64,000 nt of DNA from Clostridium_AD sp050717535. Its GTDB lineage: Bacteria > Bacillota > Clostridia > Clostridiales > Clostridiaceae. Positions within the stretch are counted from its first letter, which is position 1; the number at the start of each line of letters is the position of its first letter. Below, one piece after another: positions 1 to 8,707 of this stretch. The notes beneath the pieces are model-generated. The model saw nothing but the letters and a program-made list of their open reading frames with translations. It had not been told where the DNA came from and ran no database searches. The translations under genes were made by a program, and so were the position numbers. The stretch spans positions 43,401 through 107,400 of the forward strand of contig NZ_JBOITM010000071.1 in assembly GCF_050717535.1 (NCBI RefSeq). The letters are read 5' to 3'.

Positions 1-1782
1 TGTCAAAACTCACTTGATGCAAGACTTGACGTTAATAAACCAGTCATTGTTGAATTCTCAAAATTCTATATAGATTCTGAGGAAGTGCCAGGGAGTGATG
101 AACTAAAAGATGCATTGAGCAGGTGTAATGACTTTTGGGAAAGGCAAGGTAATAAGAAGACTGCTAATTTTTTCAAAAAAGCTTTAGATGTGGCTTCTAG
201 TAATAAGATAGCGGTACTAAGAATAAGTGATTTCAATACTACTGGACTAACGGGTTCTGATAAAGAATATAATACACCTTGGCAAAATTTAGTGAAATCT
301 TCTGGAGTATCTGACAAAGGTGGTTCAGCTGGAGGCAGCTTTGGTATTGGAAAATCTGCTCCATTTGCATGCTCTGAGGTAAGGACAATATTTTACAGTA
401 CGCTTGATAAAGATTATCTTAATGCGGCGCAAGGAGTGGCTCGCCTTGTTTCTTTTAAAGATATAACAAATGATACAACTCAAGGGATTGGTTACTATGG
501 CGAAATGCAAAGGAATAAGTCACTAACAAGCCAGTTAGGGTTGGATAACAGATTTGAGAGACACGGAAAAACAGGTACAGATGTATATATATTGGGGTTC
601 ATTGAGAATGAAGAATGGGAAAAAGAAATGATAAAGTCTGTATTAGATGGCTTTTTAATTTCAATCTTCCAAGAAAAATTAGTTGTGAAAATTGAGAAAA
701 ATGGAATTTCAAAAGAAACGTTACCTTTTTTTATTGATAAATATAAAAATGAAGCAAAGCTTGCGTATAATTACTACCAAGTATTAACCTCAGAAAATAG
801 TGAGAAAATTGTAACGTCTTTTGAAGACTTAGGGGGAATTGAACTTTATGTGCTAATGCAGCCCAATTTACATAGAAAAGTTTTAGTTTCAAGAAGCAGT
901 GGGATGAAGATTTTTGACAAACAAAATATTTCTAGTACTATACAATTCGCCAGCATATTAATTTTAAAAGACGATAAAATAAATTCTTATTTTAGAGAAA
1001 TGGAAACCCCACAACATAATGCATGGGAAGCGGACAGGCATTATGAACCTAAAAAAGCAAAGAAGGCACGAGCACAGCTTTTTAAATATATTAAGGAAAC
1101 AATATTATCATTAGGTCGTAGTAATGTCTCTGATGAAATAGATGCAGAGGGTGTTGGTGAATATTTACCTGACGAGTTGAATTTTGAACAACGGGAGGGT
1201 CAAACAGATAAAGATGAGTCTATAACGGACAAAACAAAGGATATTGAACTAAAGGTTGTAGATAGGGTTACTATATTTAAGGGATCTGCGGAAACAAAAG
1301 GAAAGCATGTAGAGGAAGATGACGATATCACTGGCGATAATGATGATGGCAGTGATAACGATAACGGTGACAGTGATAATGACACGGGGAATAAGAGAAA
1401 TGGTGGTCAGCACAATAAAACATCAGCAAATGGAAACGAAGATGGTGAAAACAATATAAAAAAAGAGGTAGAACTCAGAACATCTTATGTTAGGACCTTT
1501 GTGATTGATGATCTTCATAACAAATACAAGCTTACAATAATGCCAGAAAGATCCTCTCTTTTAGGGTATGTTAAAGTTAAACTATCAGGAGAACAAAGTA
1601 GTGTTATGGCAAAAGTAAAGAATGCTTATTTGAATGACGATAAGATGAAATCCTTAAAATGCTGTGATGGTAAGATTTTTGTAAAAAACATATCACAGAA
1701 ACAAAAGATGACACTTTCATTTATTTTAGATTACACCGAAAACTGTTCTATGGAGGTAAGTCTTTATGGATATTCGAAATAA
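1..1782 (+). CDS. GHKL-type ATPase (MORC/paraMORC-like), 5' end outside window
   Basis: The frame is open from base 1, so the GTG at 85 is not the real start and the gene begins upstream. The first codons read CQNSLDAR, which fits the N-box of GHKL (gyrase/Hsp90/histidine kinase/MutL) ATPases. About 60 codons on come a DxxTTGL segment (G1-like) and GGSFGIGKSA (glycine-rich ATP lid), an arrangement typical of bacterial MORC/paraMORC proteins. A very acidic Asp/Asn/Gly linker (about 1310-1450) separates the ATPase half from a beta-rich C-terminal domain. The stop overlaps the next start by 17 bp, so the genes are coupled. Known family members work as ATP-driven clamps in restriction-like systems with SF2 helicases and nucleases; that role here is inferred from the neighbours. 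Confidence 0.75.
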   Translation, partial: CQNSLDARLDVNKPVIVEFSKFYIDSEEVPGSDELKDALSRCNDFWERQGNKKTANFFKKALDVASSNKIAVLRISDFNTTGLTGSDKEYNTPWQNLVKSSGVSDKGGSAGGSFGIGKSAPFACSEVRTIFYSTLDKDYLNAAQGVARLVSFKDITNDTTQGIGYYGEMQRNKSLTSQLGLDNRFERHGKTGTDVYILGFIENEEWEKEMIKSVLDGFLISIFQEKLVVKIEKNGISKETLPFFIDKYKNEAKLAYNYYQVLTSENSEKIVTSFEDLGGIELYVLMQPNLHRKVLVSRSSGMKIFDKQNISSTIQFASILILKDDKINSYFREMETPQHNAWEADRHYEPKKAKKARAQLFKYIKETILSLGRSNVSDEIDAEGVGEYLPDELNFEQREGQTDKDESITDKTKDIELKVVDRVTIFKGSAETKGKHVEEDDDITGDNDDGSDNDNGDSDNDTGNKRNGGQHNKTSANGNEDGENNIKKEVELRTSYVRTFVIDDLHNKYKLTIMPERSSLLGYVKVKLSGEQSSVMAKVKNAYLNDDKMKSLKCCDGKIFVKNISQKQKMTLSFILDYTENCSMEVSLYGYSK

Positions 1783-2632
1783 ACTATACCCTTATCCTGT
1801 ACTTAGTGTGTTTTCAGATGATTATGTTGGAGACGGCTATATTGCTGAAGTTAAAGCAGTAAGAGATATTAAGGATATTATTTTTCACTTAAATTTACTG
1901 ATGGATAATGAAGAGCTACAAAAACTTATTGATGAAGATATGGCTGAATATATATTTCATATTGAGTGTTCACAAACCTCATATCGTACAGTTTTAAGAA
2001 CAAAAGAAATAGAAAACATTAAGCGAATACCAGAGAGTAAGTTGAATGGTCGTGTTGCAGTATGCTCATTTATTGTAGCAAAAGTAAGGTTAGAAAATTA
2101 TACTAATTCTAAATTTAATCCTGATTATGGGAACACACCCTTTAATATTGATAGGGGAAGTATTTTAGCTATTGGAGGTCAGACTAACATTGAAATAACT
2201 AAGGAGACCGAAGAGTTATCAAAAATACCGTCGATTTTTTCTGTTCTAAGACGTGATACAGATGATAATATTGGCATGCAGGTAGAAATTGATGGAGATA
2301 AGATTAAGTTGTGGTTATCCAATGAGGAATTTTATAACTATAGAAGTGCATCGAATATGCCGATGTTGCAAGCAATACTTCATTCAGCATTAATATTACC
2401 TGCTCTTATATACACATTTGAAACTGTAAAAAATGCAGGAATTGAGGAGTATGATTCGTATAGGTGGTTTAAAGCAATTGAAAGGATATTAAAGAAGTCA
2501 AAAATTGATTTTAATACTGAAACTCTAGAAAATATACCATCCTATGAAATAGCTCAGAAACTACTTGATTTGCCGATAAATCGTGCATTATCATCATTGT
2601 TACAAATTGGAACGGAGGATGAGGAGGAATGA
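1766..2632 (+). CDS. Unrecognised protein of the GHKL/helicase operon (288 aa)
   Basis: I do not recognise a family. The ATG at 1766 follows GGAGGT at a good distance and lies inside the end of the ATPase gene; the last four bases (ATGA) overlap the next gene. The protein is soluble, with no signal peptide or membrane segment. It starts with a Tyr-Pro-Tyr-Pro-Val-Leu segment followed by an acidic FSDDY, then alternating strands and a mostly helical second half. No nuclease or ATPase motif is visible. Tight coupling to both neighbours suggests a fixed subunit of the same complex, perhaps an adaptor or DNA-recognition part (inference). Confidence 0.7.
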   Translation: MDIRNKLYPYPVLSVFSDDYVGDGYIAEVKAVRDIKDIIFHLNLLMDNEELQKLIDEDMAEYIFHIECSQTSYRTVLRTKEIENIKRIPESKLNGRVAVCSFIVAKVRLENYTNSKFNPDYGNTPFNIDRGSILAIGGQTNIEITKETEELSKIPSIFSVLRRDTDDNIGMQVEIDGDKIKLWLSNEEFYNYRSASNMPMLQAILHSALILPALIYTFETVKNAGIEEYDSYRWFKAIERILKKSKIDFNTETLENIPSYEIAQKLLDLPINRALSSLLQIGTEDEEE

Positions 2633-3372
2633 AAATTTCTTTTTTAAAGGAGGAAGCACTTGATACCTTAAAGGGTAATATTGGGACAAACTTAAAAAAC
2701 TACACAAATCCCACAAATGATTGGATTACTGATTATTTTGATGGTCAATCCCCATTTGTTGAATATAAGATTGAGGTTAATGATTTTGTGCTAGATATGT
2801 CAGAAGAAAAGCCTAATCAAACTGATTTAGAAAATACAAAAAGATTATATACTAATTTAATGATGCTCACAGAAACACAGGCAACAGATGAGCGCTTGTG
2901 GGCTGGTTTAGAGCATGGTGTCTTTTGGAATTATATGAGGTATAGATGGTCACTTAATAGAGTAATGCCAAGTGAACTTAATATAAATAGTAGATTTTTC
3001 TATTACCGTACTACTATTCGTCATTCTATAATAAGAAACACTCTATCAAAATTGTGGTGGATTGGTAAACTAACCTATGATAAAAGTAGGAAAGACCCAT
3101 TTGAATTGACTAATGTATTAAAAATCGATTTTACAACAAGAATGAATGATCTTTTCTCAAGTAATTATTCAAATAATCCTTTAATTGTAAGAGCATTTTT
3201 GTCTTCAATAAAGAGTTTTGAAGATAATGGAGTATTTATAAGTAAGTATGTTTATAGAGAAGCTACTAAGTATTTGAATGTTCTTGGGGGTACATATATT
3301 TTAGATTGTTTTACGCAGCAGGAACTTGCTGAAAAGATAACAAAACAGGTGCAGCAGTTAATATTAGATTAA
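2629..3372 (+). CDS. DUF6339-like protein of the GHKL/helicase operon (247 aa)
   Basis: The start overlaps the previous stop as ATGA, with GGAGG just upstream. A conserved-looking core around residues 85-105 (DERLWAGLEHGVFWNYMRYRW) resembles, from memory, proteins annotated as DUF6339, which occur beside helicases and DNA methyltransferases. The protein is cytosolic and rich in Trp, Tyr and Arg, with a helical C-terminus. Its biochemical role is unknown. The position between a GHKL ATPase and a helicase-nuclease supports a part in the same defence complex. An 80-bp gap holding a TATAAT-like box separates it from the helicase gene. Confidence 0.6.
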   Translation: MKISFLKEEALDTLKGNIGTNLKNYTNPTNDWITDYFDGQSPFVEYKIEVNDFVLDMSEEKPNQTDLENTKRLYTNLMMLTETQATDERLWAGLEHGVFWNYMRYRWSLNRVMPSELNINSRFFYYRTTIRHSIIRNTLSKLWWIGKLTYDKSRKDPFELTNVLKIDFTTRMNDLFSSNYSNNPLIVRAFLSSIKSFEDNGVFISKYVYREATKYLNVLGGTYILDCFTQQELAEKITKQVQQLILD

Positions 3373-3452
3373 AAAGAGCTGAGATATAATTTATTCGGGA
3401 AATATATCGATCAAGCAAAATATACCTAATAGATGAAGGGTAGTGTAATAAA

Positions 3453-6008
3453 ATGAAATATAAATCCTTAGATTTAGTAAAAATAAGAAAAGACAATGAA
3501 GGTAAATTTAGCAAAGAACCACGTTCTCACCAAATTGAGTCCTATGAGGCATTAAATAAAGTATTTACATTTCCTATGGACGATTACAAAGGGGGACTCC
3601 TAGTTTTGCCAACAGGTGCAGGTAAAACTTTTACTGCTGTTAGCTGGATTTGTAATAATGTATTACCAAAAAACATCAAAGTTTTATGGCTAGCTCAATC
3701 CTCATATTTATTAGACCAGGCCTGTAATTCTTTTTTAGAAAATTCAATAAATATACCACCAAGTCGTGATACTTTAAATGTTAGGGTAGTATCTGGTAAC
3801 CCATCACATTCTAATTCTTCTGAAATTGAAATTACCGATGATGTGCTTATAATGACTACTCAGACAGCCATAGCTAACTTTAATAATGATCCTGAAAATA
3901 AAAATGGAGAAAAGGTGGATACATATTTTAAAAGGTTCATAAAAAGTTTTAAGGATACACAACTATTTGTTGTCTTAGATGAAGCTCACCATGCACCGGC
4001 ATATGGGTGTAGAAATCTACTTACTGAGATGAGAGAAACTATTTCTAATCTCTATATCTTGGGACTCACTGCAACACCTACATATAGTGATAAAAGAAAT
4101 AGTGGTTGGCTATTTAAAATATTTGATAGGGGAATAATCTATGAGGCAAAGAAAACTAAACTAATAGCAGAAAACGTTCTAGCACTTCCAGTTTATATAG
4201 AGAAACCAACAGGTAGGGATTTAGAGGTTGATGATAAACTATACAATCGATTAGTAAAAGAGCATAAGGATTTGCCTGCTGATATAGTTGAAAAATTAGC
4301 AAATGATTCTGCTAGGAATGATTATATAGTGCACGACTATATTAAAAATAAAGATATATACGGTAAAACTATTATTTTTGCAGACCGTTGGTTTCAATGT
4401 GAATATTTAAAGACTAAGTTAAATGCCGTAGCTGGGATAAAAGCTGAAGTAATTTACTCAAGAATTGATTCAAAAGGAAATTCAGTGGATGAAAGAAATA
4501 AAAGATCTACCACCGAGAATGAGAAGGTTCTAAATGATTTTAAAGATGGAAAATATGATGTGTTAATAAATGTGAAGATGATGACGGAGGGTGTTGACGT
4601 ACCTGATGTAAAAACTGTTTTTCTTACAAGACAGACAACCAGTTCAATTTTAATGACACAGATGGTAGGACGGGCTTTGCGTGGTAAAAAAGCTGGTGGA
4701 GGAAAAGACAAGTCAGAGGCTAATATTGTCCTATTCCTTGATAACTGGAAGAGAGTTATAGATTGGGCTAATCCAATGGGGGATGGAGTTGAAAATTCGA
4801 AGCCTACGGTTAGAGGATACTATCCAAAAGAATACATATCTATTAGCTTAATAGAACAGCTATCTAAGCAAATTAATAATGGAATTAATATAGCAGATGC
4901 ACCCTATTTATCGTACATTCCAACTGGGTGGTATCAAACAGAATATACAGTAGGTATTACAGATGAGGGCGAAGAAGAAATGCAAACATACTCTGAATTT
5001 ATAATGGTATATGATAAAAATAAAAGTAAGTTCGAGGCTTTCATTGAGAAGAATATAAATAGTATACCCGAAAAATTTGCAGATGAAAAAGTAGAAGAAG
5101 ATATTATTATGTCTTGGTTAGATGGAATAATTGAAAATTATTTTGACTTAAATGAGGATGACATTGGAGGAAAATTAAAATCTTATTTAACTAAAATCAT
5201 AAGACATTTGGCACAGAATGGCGAAGCACCTTTGTACCATTCTTTTGATGAAAGAAATAGTTATAATCTTGATGAAACGGCAAAATCATTAATGAGTAAA
5301 GATGCAATTACAAAGCACATTGCTTTACAAAATGAATTTAATAAACAAGGCAGTTTATGGAAGGTGTTTTATAGAGATTATAATAGATTTAAAGCAGCAT
5401 ATGATACAGTGGAGAATAGGCTTGTTTATATTATGATAAATGGTGTAGCAATAGGGGAAGCTTCTGTATGTGTAGATGAATATCCACCTATCAATAGAGA
5501 AATAAGTGAAGCTGAAAAAGATCAAATAATGAGGCGTGATGGATATAGATGCGTTTGTTGCGGTAAGGAAAAAGGGAGGGGTGTAAGGCTTGAAATAGAT
5601 CATATACTTTCATTTTCAATGAGAGGAGTTACAAATGTTGAAAACTCTCAAACTTTATGTAAAGAGTGTAATATAAGAAAAGGAAATAATGAGATTAATT
5701 TTAAAGATATTTACAAATCAAATTTACAACACTCAAAAGAATTAACATTAATTCCGAGAACGGCTAAAGAGCTTCCACAATTTACATTAAGAAGAACTAT
5801 TAATTTTTTCTATCATTGCAAGGCGGTTTCAGATATTAAATTCCACGTAAGAAGTACGGGGAAATATTATTCATCATGGAGTATTGAGCTTTTTTCAGGT
5901 AATAATATTGAATGGTTAATGAATTATGAAAAAGAATTATTGGAGTATATTCAAGAGGATTTGAATTGCCCGCAGGTTAAAAGAATTAATATTACAAGCA
6001 TTATATAA
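3453..6008 (+). CDS. SF2 DEAH-box helicase with C-terminal HNH nuclease domain
   Basis: An 851-residue protein. Motif I PTGAGKT (residues 53-59), motif II DEAH (176-179), motif III-like LTATPT, and a second RecA domain with TEGVDVPDV and QMVGRALR show a type III restriction/RAD25-like SF2 translocase. The last third carries a zinc-type HNH nuclease: CVCC (700-703), LEIDHI with D716-H717, and CKECN (736-740) followed by RKGN. Helicase and nuclease are therefore in one chain. It closes the operon with the GHKL and DUF6339-like genes. The likely role is ATP-driven DNA tracking and cleavage of invading DNA. The start follows a weak AGGGTAG site. No terminator is clear downstream, where IS debris begins. 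Confidence 0.85.
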   Translation: MKYKSLDLVKIRKDNEGKFSKEPRSHQIESYEALNKVFTFPMDDYKGGLLVLPTGAGKTFTAVSWICNNVLPKNIKVLWLAQSSYLLDQACNSFLENSINIPPSRDTLNVRVVSGNPSHSNSSEIEITDDVLIMTTQTAIANFNNDPENKNGEKVDTYFKRFIKSFKDTQLFVVLDEAHHAPAYGCRNLLTEMRETISNLYILGLTATPTYSDKRNSGWLFKIFDRGIIYEAKKTKLIAENVLALPVYIEKPTGRDLEVDDKLYNRLVKEHKDLPADIVEKLANDSARNDYIVHDYIKNKDIYGKTIIFADRWFQCEYLKTKLNAVAGIKAEVIYSRIDSKGNSVDERNKRSTTENEKVLNDFKDGKYDVLINVKMMTEGVDVPDVKTVFLTRQTTSSILMTQMVGRALRGKKAGGGKDKSEANIVLFLDNWKRVIDWANPMGDGVENSKPTVRGYYPKEYISISLIEQLSKQINNGINIADAPYLSYIPTGWYQTEYTVGITDEGEEEMQTYSEFIMVYDKNKSKFEAFIEKNINSIPEKFADEKVEEDIIMSWLDGIIENYFDLNEDDIGGKLKSYLTKIIRHLAQNGEAPLYHSFDERNSYNLDETAKSLMSKDAITKHIALQNEFNKQGSLWKVFYRDYNRFKAAYDTVENRLVYIMINGVAIGEASVCVDEYPPINREISEAEKDQIMRRDGYRCVCCGKEKGRGVRLEIDHILSFSMRGVTNVENSQTLCKECNIRKGNNEINFKDIYKSNLQHSKELTLIPRTAKELPQFTLRRTINFFYHCKAVSDIKFHVRSTGKYYSSWSIELFSGNNIEWLMNYEKELLEYIQEDLNCPQVKRINITSII

Positions 6009-6194
6009 AAAGTGTTAGCACTAAAATTGAAGGGTTAGATCAATAGCTTTTTTAAATCATAGAAGAAGACCAGCTAGTTAAAGTCAACTATTTATTTTAA
6101 ATTTGTTTAAAGTTATTTACATTAATTTTTGGCACAACAAAAAGACCGTTTCGAAAGACGAACGATGGTAAAAAAAAGGAGGTAATAAAATAAA

Positions 6195-6533
6195 TTAGGC
6201 AGCTATAATAGTCTTATTCTCTAAAAACATTTTCTGGTGTAATTTAGGCTCTCTAATTTGGTACTCTTGTTGATTTTTTAAAACAGCAAATAGGTATTTA
6301 ATAAGCTTATGCATAATTGCAACTAAAGCGACTTTTGCCTTTTAGGTTTTCTTTGTAGTACTTAAGTAAAACTTGATTTGTAGCTTCTCCATTGCGTTTA
6401 GTTCTAATAGAAGCTAATGCAGCAGCATAGAGAGCTCTTCTACCAAATCGTGTACCACGTTTAGACATTTTAACTCTATCACCTTTAAACTTACCTGATT
6501 CATTAACAGCAGGATCAACTCCAATGCGTAAAA
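6195..6533 (-). pseudogene. IS110-family transposase, C-terminal remnant with frameshift
   Basis: Read on the minus strand, this gives GVDPAVNESGKFKGDR followed by MSKRGTRFGRRALYAAALAS, the C-terminal transposase_20 domain of IS110 elements, then, after a one-base frame change near 6340, VALVAIMHKLIKYLFAVLKN and a stop at 6195-6197. Only about the last 110 residues remain; the N-terminal RuvC-like half is gone. The remnant abuts the TerB-like gene near 6530. The 186 bp between the helicase gene and this fragment hold no gene I can recognise and may include the element's right end. Confidence 0.8.
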
Positions 6534-7000
6534 TACAGGAATCTATAGATGGAAAAGTTGGACCTTTAAATTTGATTTTTGATTATCTAATTGCTAATGA
6601 TTATCTGAAGATAATATTGTCAAAAGCAGATTTTTATTTAGCGGAGTGGTATACAAAATATGAGACATCAAATCTTAATGATTTAAGGACAAAGATAGAT
6701 GCAACAAAAGATTTAATTAGATTATGTAGACAAAATGATAAACGGGAAGAAACTTTGAAATTTATTTTTTGGTCATTATTTGCATTGTCAGTTGATAAGA
6801 ATTCTTATGAAGAAAAGGTTTCCTTAATTGCAGATTTCGCACATATGATTGAAATTGATGAAAAAACTATTAGAGATATCGCTAAGGTCATCAAAGTTAT
6901 TTTTGGTGAGGAAGAAGAGGAATTCAAATTTGAAACAGATGAGATACCAATTGAATTTGGCGAAGTATTAAACAATACCATAGGCTATAAAGTTAAATAA
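6524..7000 (+). CDS. TerB-like protein, 5'-truncated at IS110 junction
   Basis: The open frame of 158 codons begins with an ATG that lies in antisense IS110 sequence, so the first few codons (to about 6535) are not original and the gene has lost its 5' end. The remaining part is helical and acidic. Residues about 95-140 (ALSVDKNSYEEKVSLIADFA and on to IDEKTIRDIAKVIK) resemble the helical TerB domain of tellurite-resistance and stress proteins, ending in an acidic run and a short tail. No SD sequence precedes the chance ATG. It sits 41 bp before the AAA ATPase gene and probably belonged to the same operon. The TerB assignment is tentative. Confidence 0.5.
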   Translation: MRKIQESIDGKVGPLNLIFDYLIANDYLKIILSKADFYLAEWYTKYETSNLNDLRTKIDATKDLIRLCRQNDKREETLKFIFWSLFALSVDKNSYEEKVSLIADFAHMIEIDEKTIRDIAKVIKVIFGEEEEEFKFETDEIPIEFGEVLNNTIGYKVK

Positions 7001-7041
7001 TATAAGAGCTATTTTAGACAAGAGATTTGGGGGAGTGTAAA

Positions 7042-8538
7042 ATGATTCATCATAATTTAAAAGAAAAACTAATACGTTACATAGATGCTGGATTTCCAAT
7101 CATTTATATTAATAGTTTTGAAGAAAATAAAATAGATGAAATAATTCAATCTGCGGCTTGTGGTAGAAAAATTCTAGAGTGGAATGGATTTAATGGGTTT
7201 GTTGACTTCAAGACTAAGTCCACTTTTATAGCGGATTATTCTCTAAAAGATACCTTGACATTGCTGAAAACAGAGGGTGAATTAGATAGAAAACTATTGA
7301 TTTTAAAAGATATGCATTCTTTTATGGAAGATGCTAATATTATTGCACAGATAAAAGGAATTGTTGGCAATATAAATGCTGGGCTTGACACAAATATTAT
7401 AATGATTTCTTCAGTGTTATCTATTCCAAGGGAGCTTGAAAAGTATATCACTGTGTTAGATATGGATTATTTAAGTACTAATGAAGTAGAAAAGATTATT
7501 CAAGCATTTATTAATGATAACTCTTTACAAAATATTAATCTGAACTTTTTAGAAGAAATGTCAGTTGCATTTAAGGGATTATCAGAATTTGAGATTAATA
7601 ATATCCTAGCACTTGCGTATGCAGATGATGGTGAATTGACACGCAAAGATTTAATACTTGTTTTTGATCAAAAGCAGCAGATGATAAAGAAATCAGGAAT
7701 TCTTGAAATGATTCCACTTAAGGAAAGCATGGATGATGTTGGCGGTTTGGAAAACTTAAAGGTCTGGTTAACACGTAAGGCCCGGATTTTCAAAAATATC
7801 GGTAAAGCACAGGCATTTGGTGTAGATATGCCCAAAGGCGTTTTAATAGCTGGAATGCCAGGATGCGGTAAGTCATTGAATGCAAAAGCTGCAGCAAAGC
7901 TATTTGAAGTTCCACTTCTACGCTTGGATATGGGAAGATTATTGGGTAAGTATGTGGGAGAATCTGAAGGTAATATGAGAAAAGCAATTGCATTGGCAGA
8001 GGCAATTTCACTTTGCGTTTTATGGATTGATGAACTTGAAAAGGCATTTGCAGGAGTTGGTGGCGATGGTGGTGGTGCAGAGGTTACAACTAGATTGTTT
8101 GGGAATTTTCTAACTTGGATGCAGGAAAAAGATAGTCCGGCGTTTGTTGTCGCAACCGCAAATGATATTACAAAACTTCCACCTGAATTATTCCGTAAAG
8201 GTCGGTTTGATGAAATTTTCTATGTAGGGTTACCTAATGATGAAGAGCGTAAAAAGATTTTTGAAATTCATATAGGGAAACGAAGAAAGGTTGATTTGAG
8301 CAAAATTAATATAGGCGAATTGGTAGCCAAAACTAAAGGATACAGTGGTGCTGATATTGAAGGGGTTATTAAAGAAAGCATAGAAACGGTCTTTTCCGAT
8401 GGGAAATTAAAACTAACAACAAATGATATTCTTATCTCCATTAAAAGTACTCATTCTCTTTCTGAAATAATGAAAGAGCCACTAGAGAAAATGTCTAAGG
8501 AATATGAAAATCGCAAATTAAAGAATGCATCAAAATAA
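7042..8538 (+). CDS. Ycf46-type AAA ATPase
   Basis: A 498-residue protein. I chose the ATG at 7042, six bases after GGGGGAG, over the TTG at 7027. The first 230 residues form the degenerate N-terminal half typical of Ycf46-like proteins; the second half is a classic AAA module with Walker A GMPGCGKS (about 271-278), Walker B VLWIDELEKAF (D330/E331), an R-finger-like FRKGRFDE, and an AAA lid ending YSGADIEGVIKES. The family is close to FtsH/Cdc48 ATPases but has no protease domain. It likely remodels a protein substrate. Its neighbours, a TerB-like protein and an Hsp70 fusion, suggest a chaperone-type cassette (inference). Confidence 0.85.
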   Translation: MIHHNLKEKLIRYIDAGFPIIYINSFEENKIDEIIQSAACGRKILEWNGFNGFVDFKTKSTFIADYSLKDTLTLLKTEGELDRKLLILKDMHSFMEDANIIAQIKGIVGNINAGLDTNIIMISSVLSIPRELEKYITVLDMDYLSTNEVEKIIQAFINDNSLQNINLNFLEEMSVAFKGLSEFEINNILALAYADDGELTRKDLILVFDQKQQMIKKSGILEMIPLKESMDDVGGLENLKVWLTRKARIFKNIGKAQAFGVDMPKGVLIAGMPGCGKSLNAKAAAKLFEVPLLRLDMGRLLGKYVGESEGNMRKAIALAEAISLCVLWIDELEKAFAGVGGDGGGAEVTTRLFGNFLTWMQEKDSPAFVVATANDITKLPPELFRKGRFDEIFYVGLPNDEERKKIFEIHIGKRRKVDLSKINIGELVAKTKGYSGADIEGVIKESIETVFSDGKLKLTTNDILISIKSTHSLSEIMKEPLEKMSKEYENRKLKNASK

Positions 8539-8550
8539 GGGGATAGAAGT

Positions 8551-8645
8551 ATGTATGAAATTAAAGGGGAAACCTAAGCATTGAAGGAGATTATTTAACT
8601 GCAGTCAATCAGATAGACCAAAGAGGCGTTTTAAAAGAGAACTAG
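8551..8645 (+). pseudogene. Decayed small ORF
   Basis: An ATG 12 bases after the AAA ATPase stop, preceded by GGGGATAG, encodes MYEIKGET and stops. Shifting one frame continues sensibly as LSIEGDYLTAVNQIDQRGVL to a stop at 8645. This looks like a small gene broken by a one-base change. The family is unknown. The stretch from here to the next gene at 8708 contains only its ribosome binding site. Confidence 0.35.
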
Positions 8646-8707
8646 CTTGCGGGTCGATTTGTAGAAAAGTAATTTTGTAATTTTAACATAAGAGGAGTGG
8701 GAGAAAA

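Noticed and set aside
85..87. GTG as start of the GHKL ATPase gene
   Set aside because: The frame is open back to base 1 and encodes the N-box QNSLDA before this codon, so the true start is upstream of the window.
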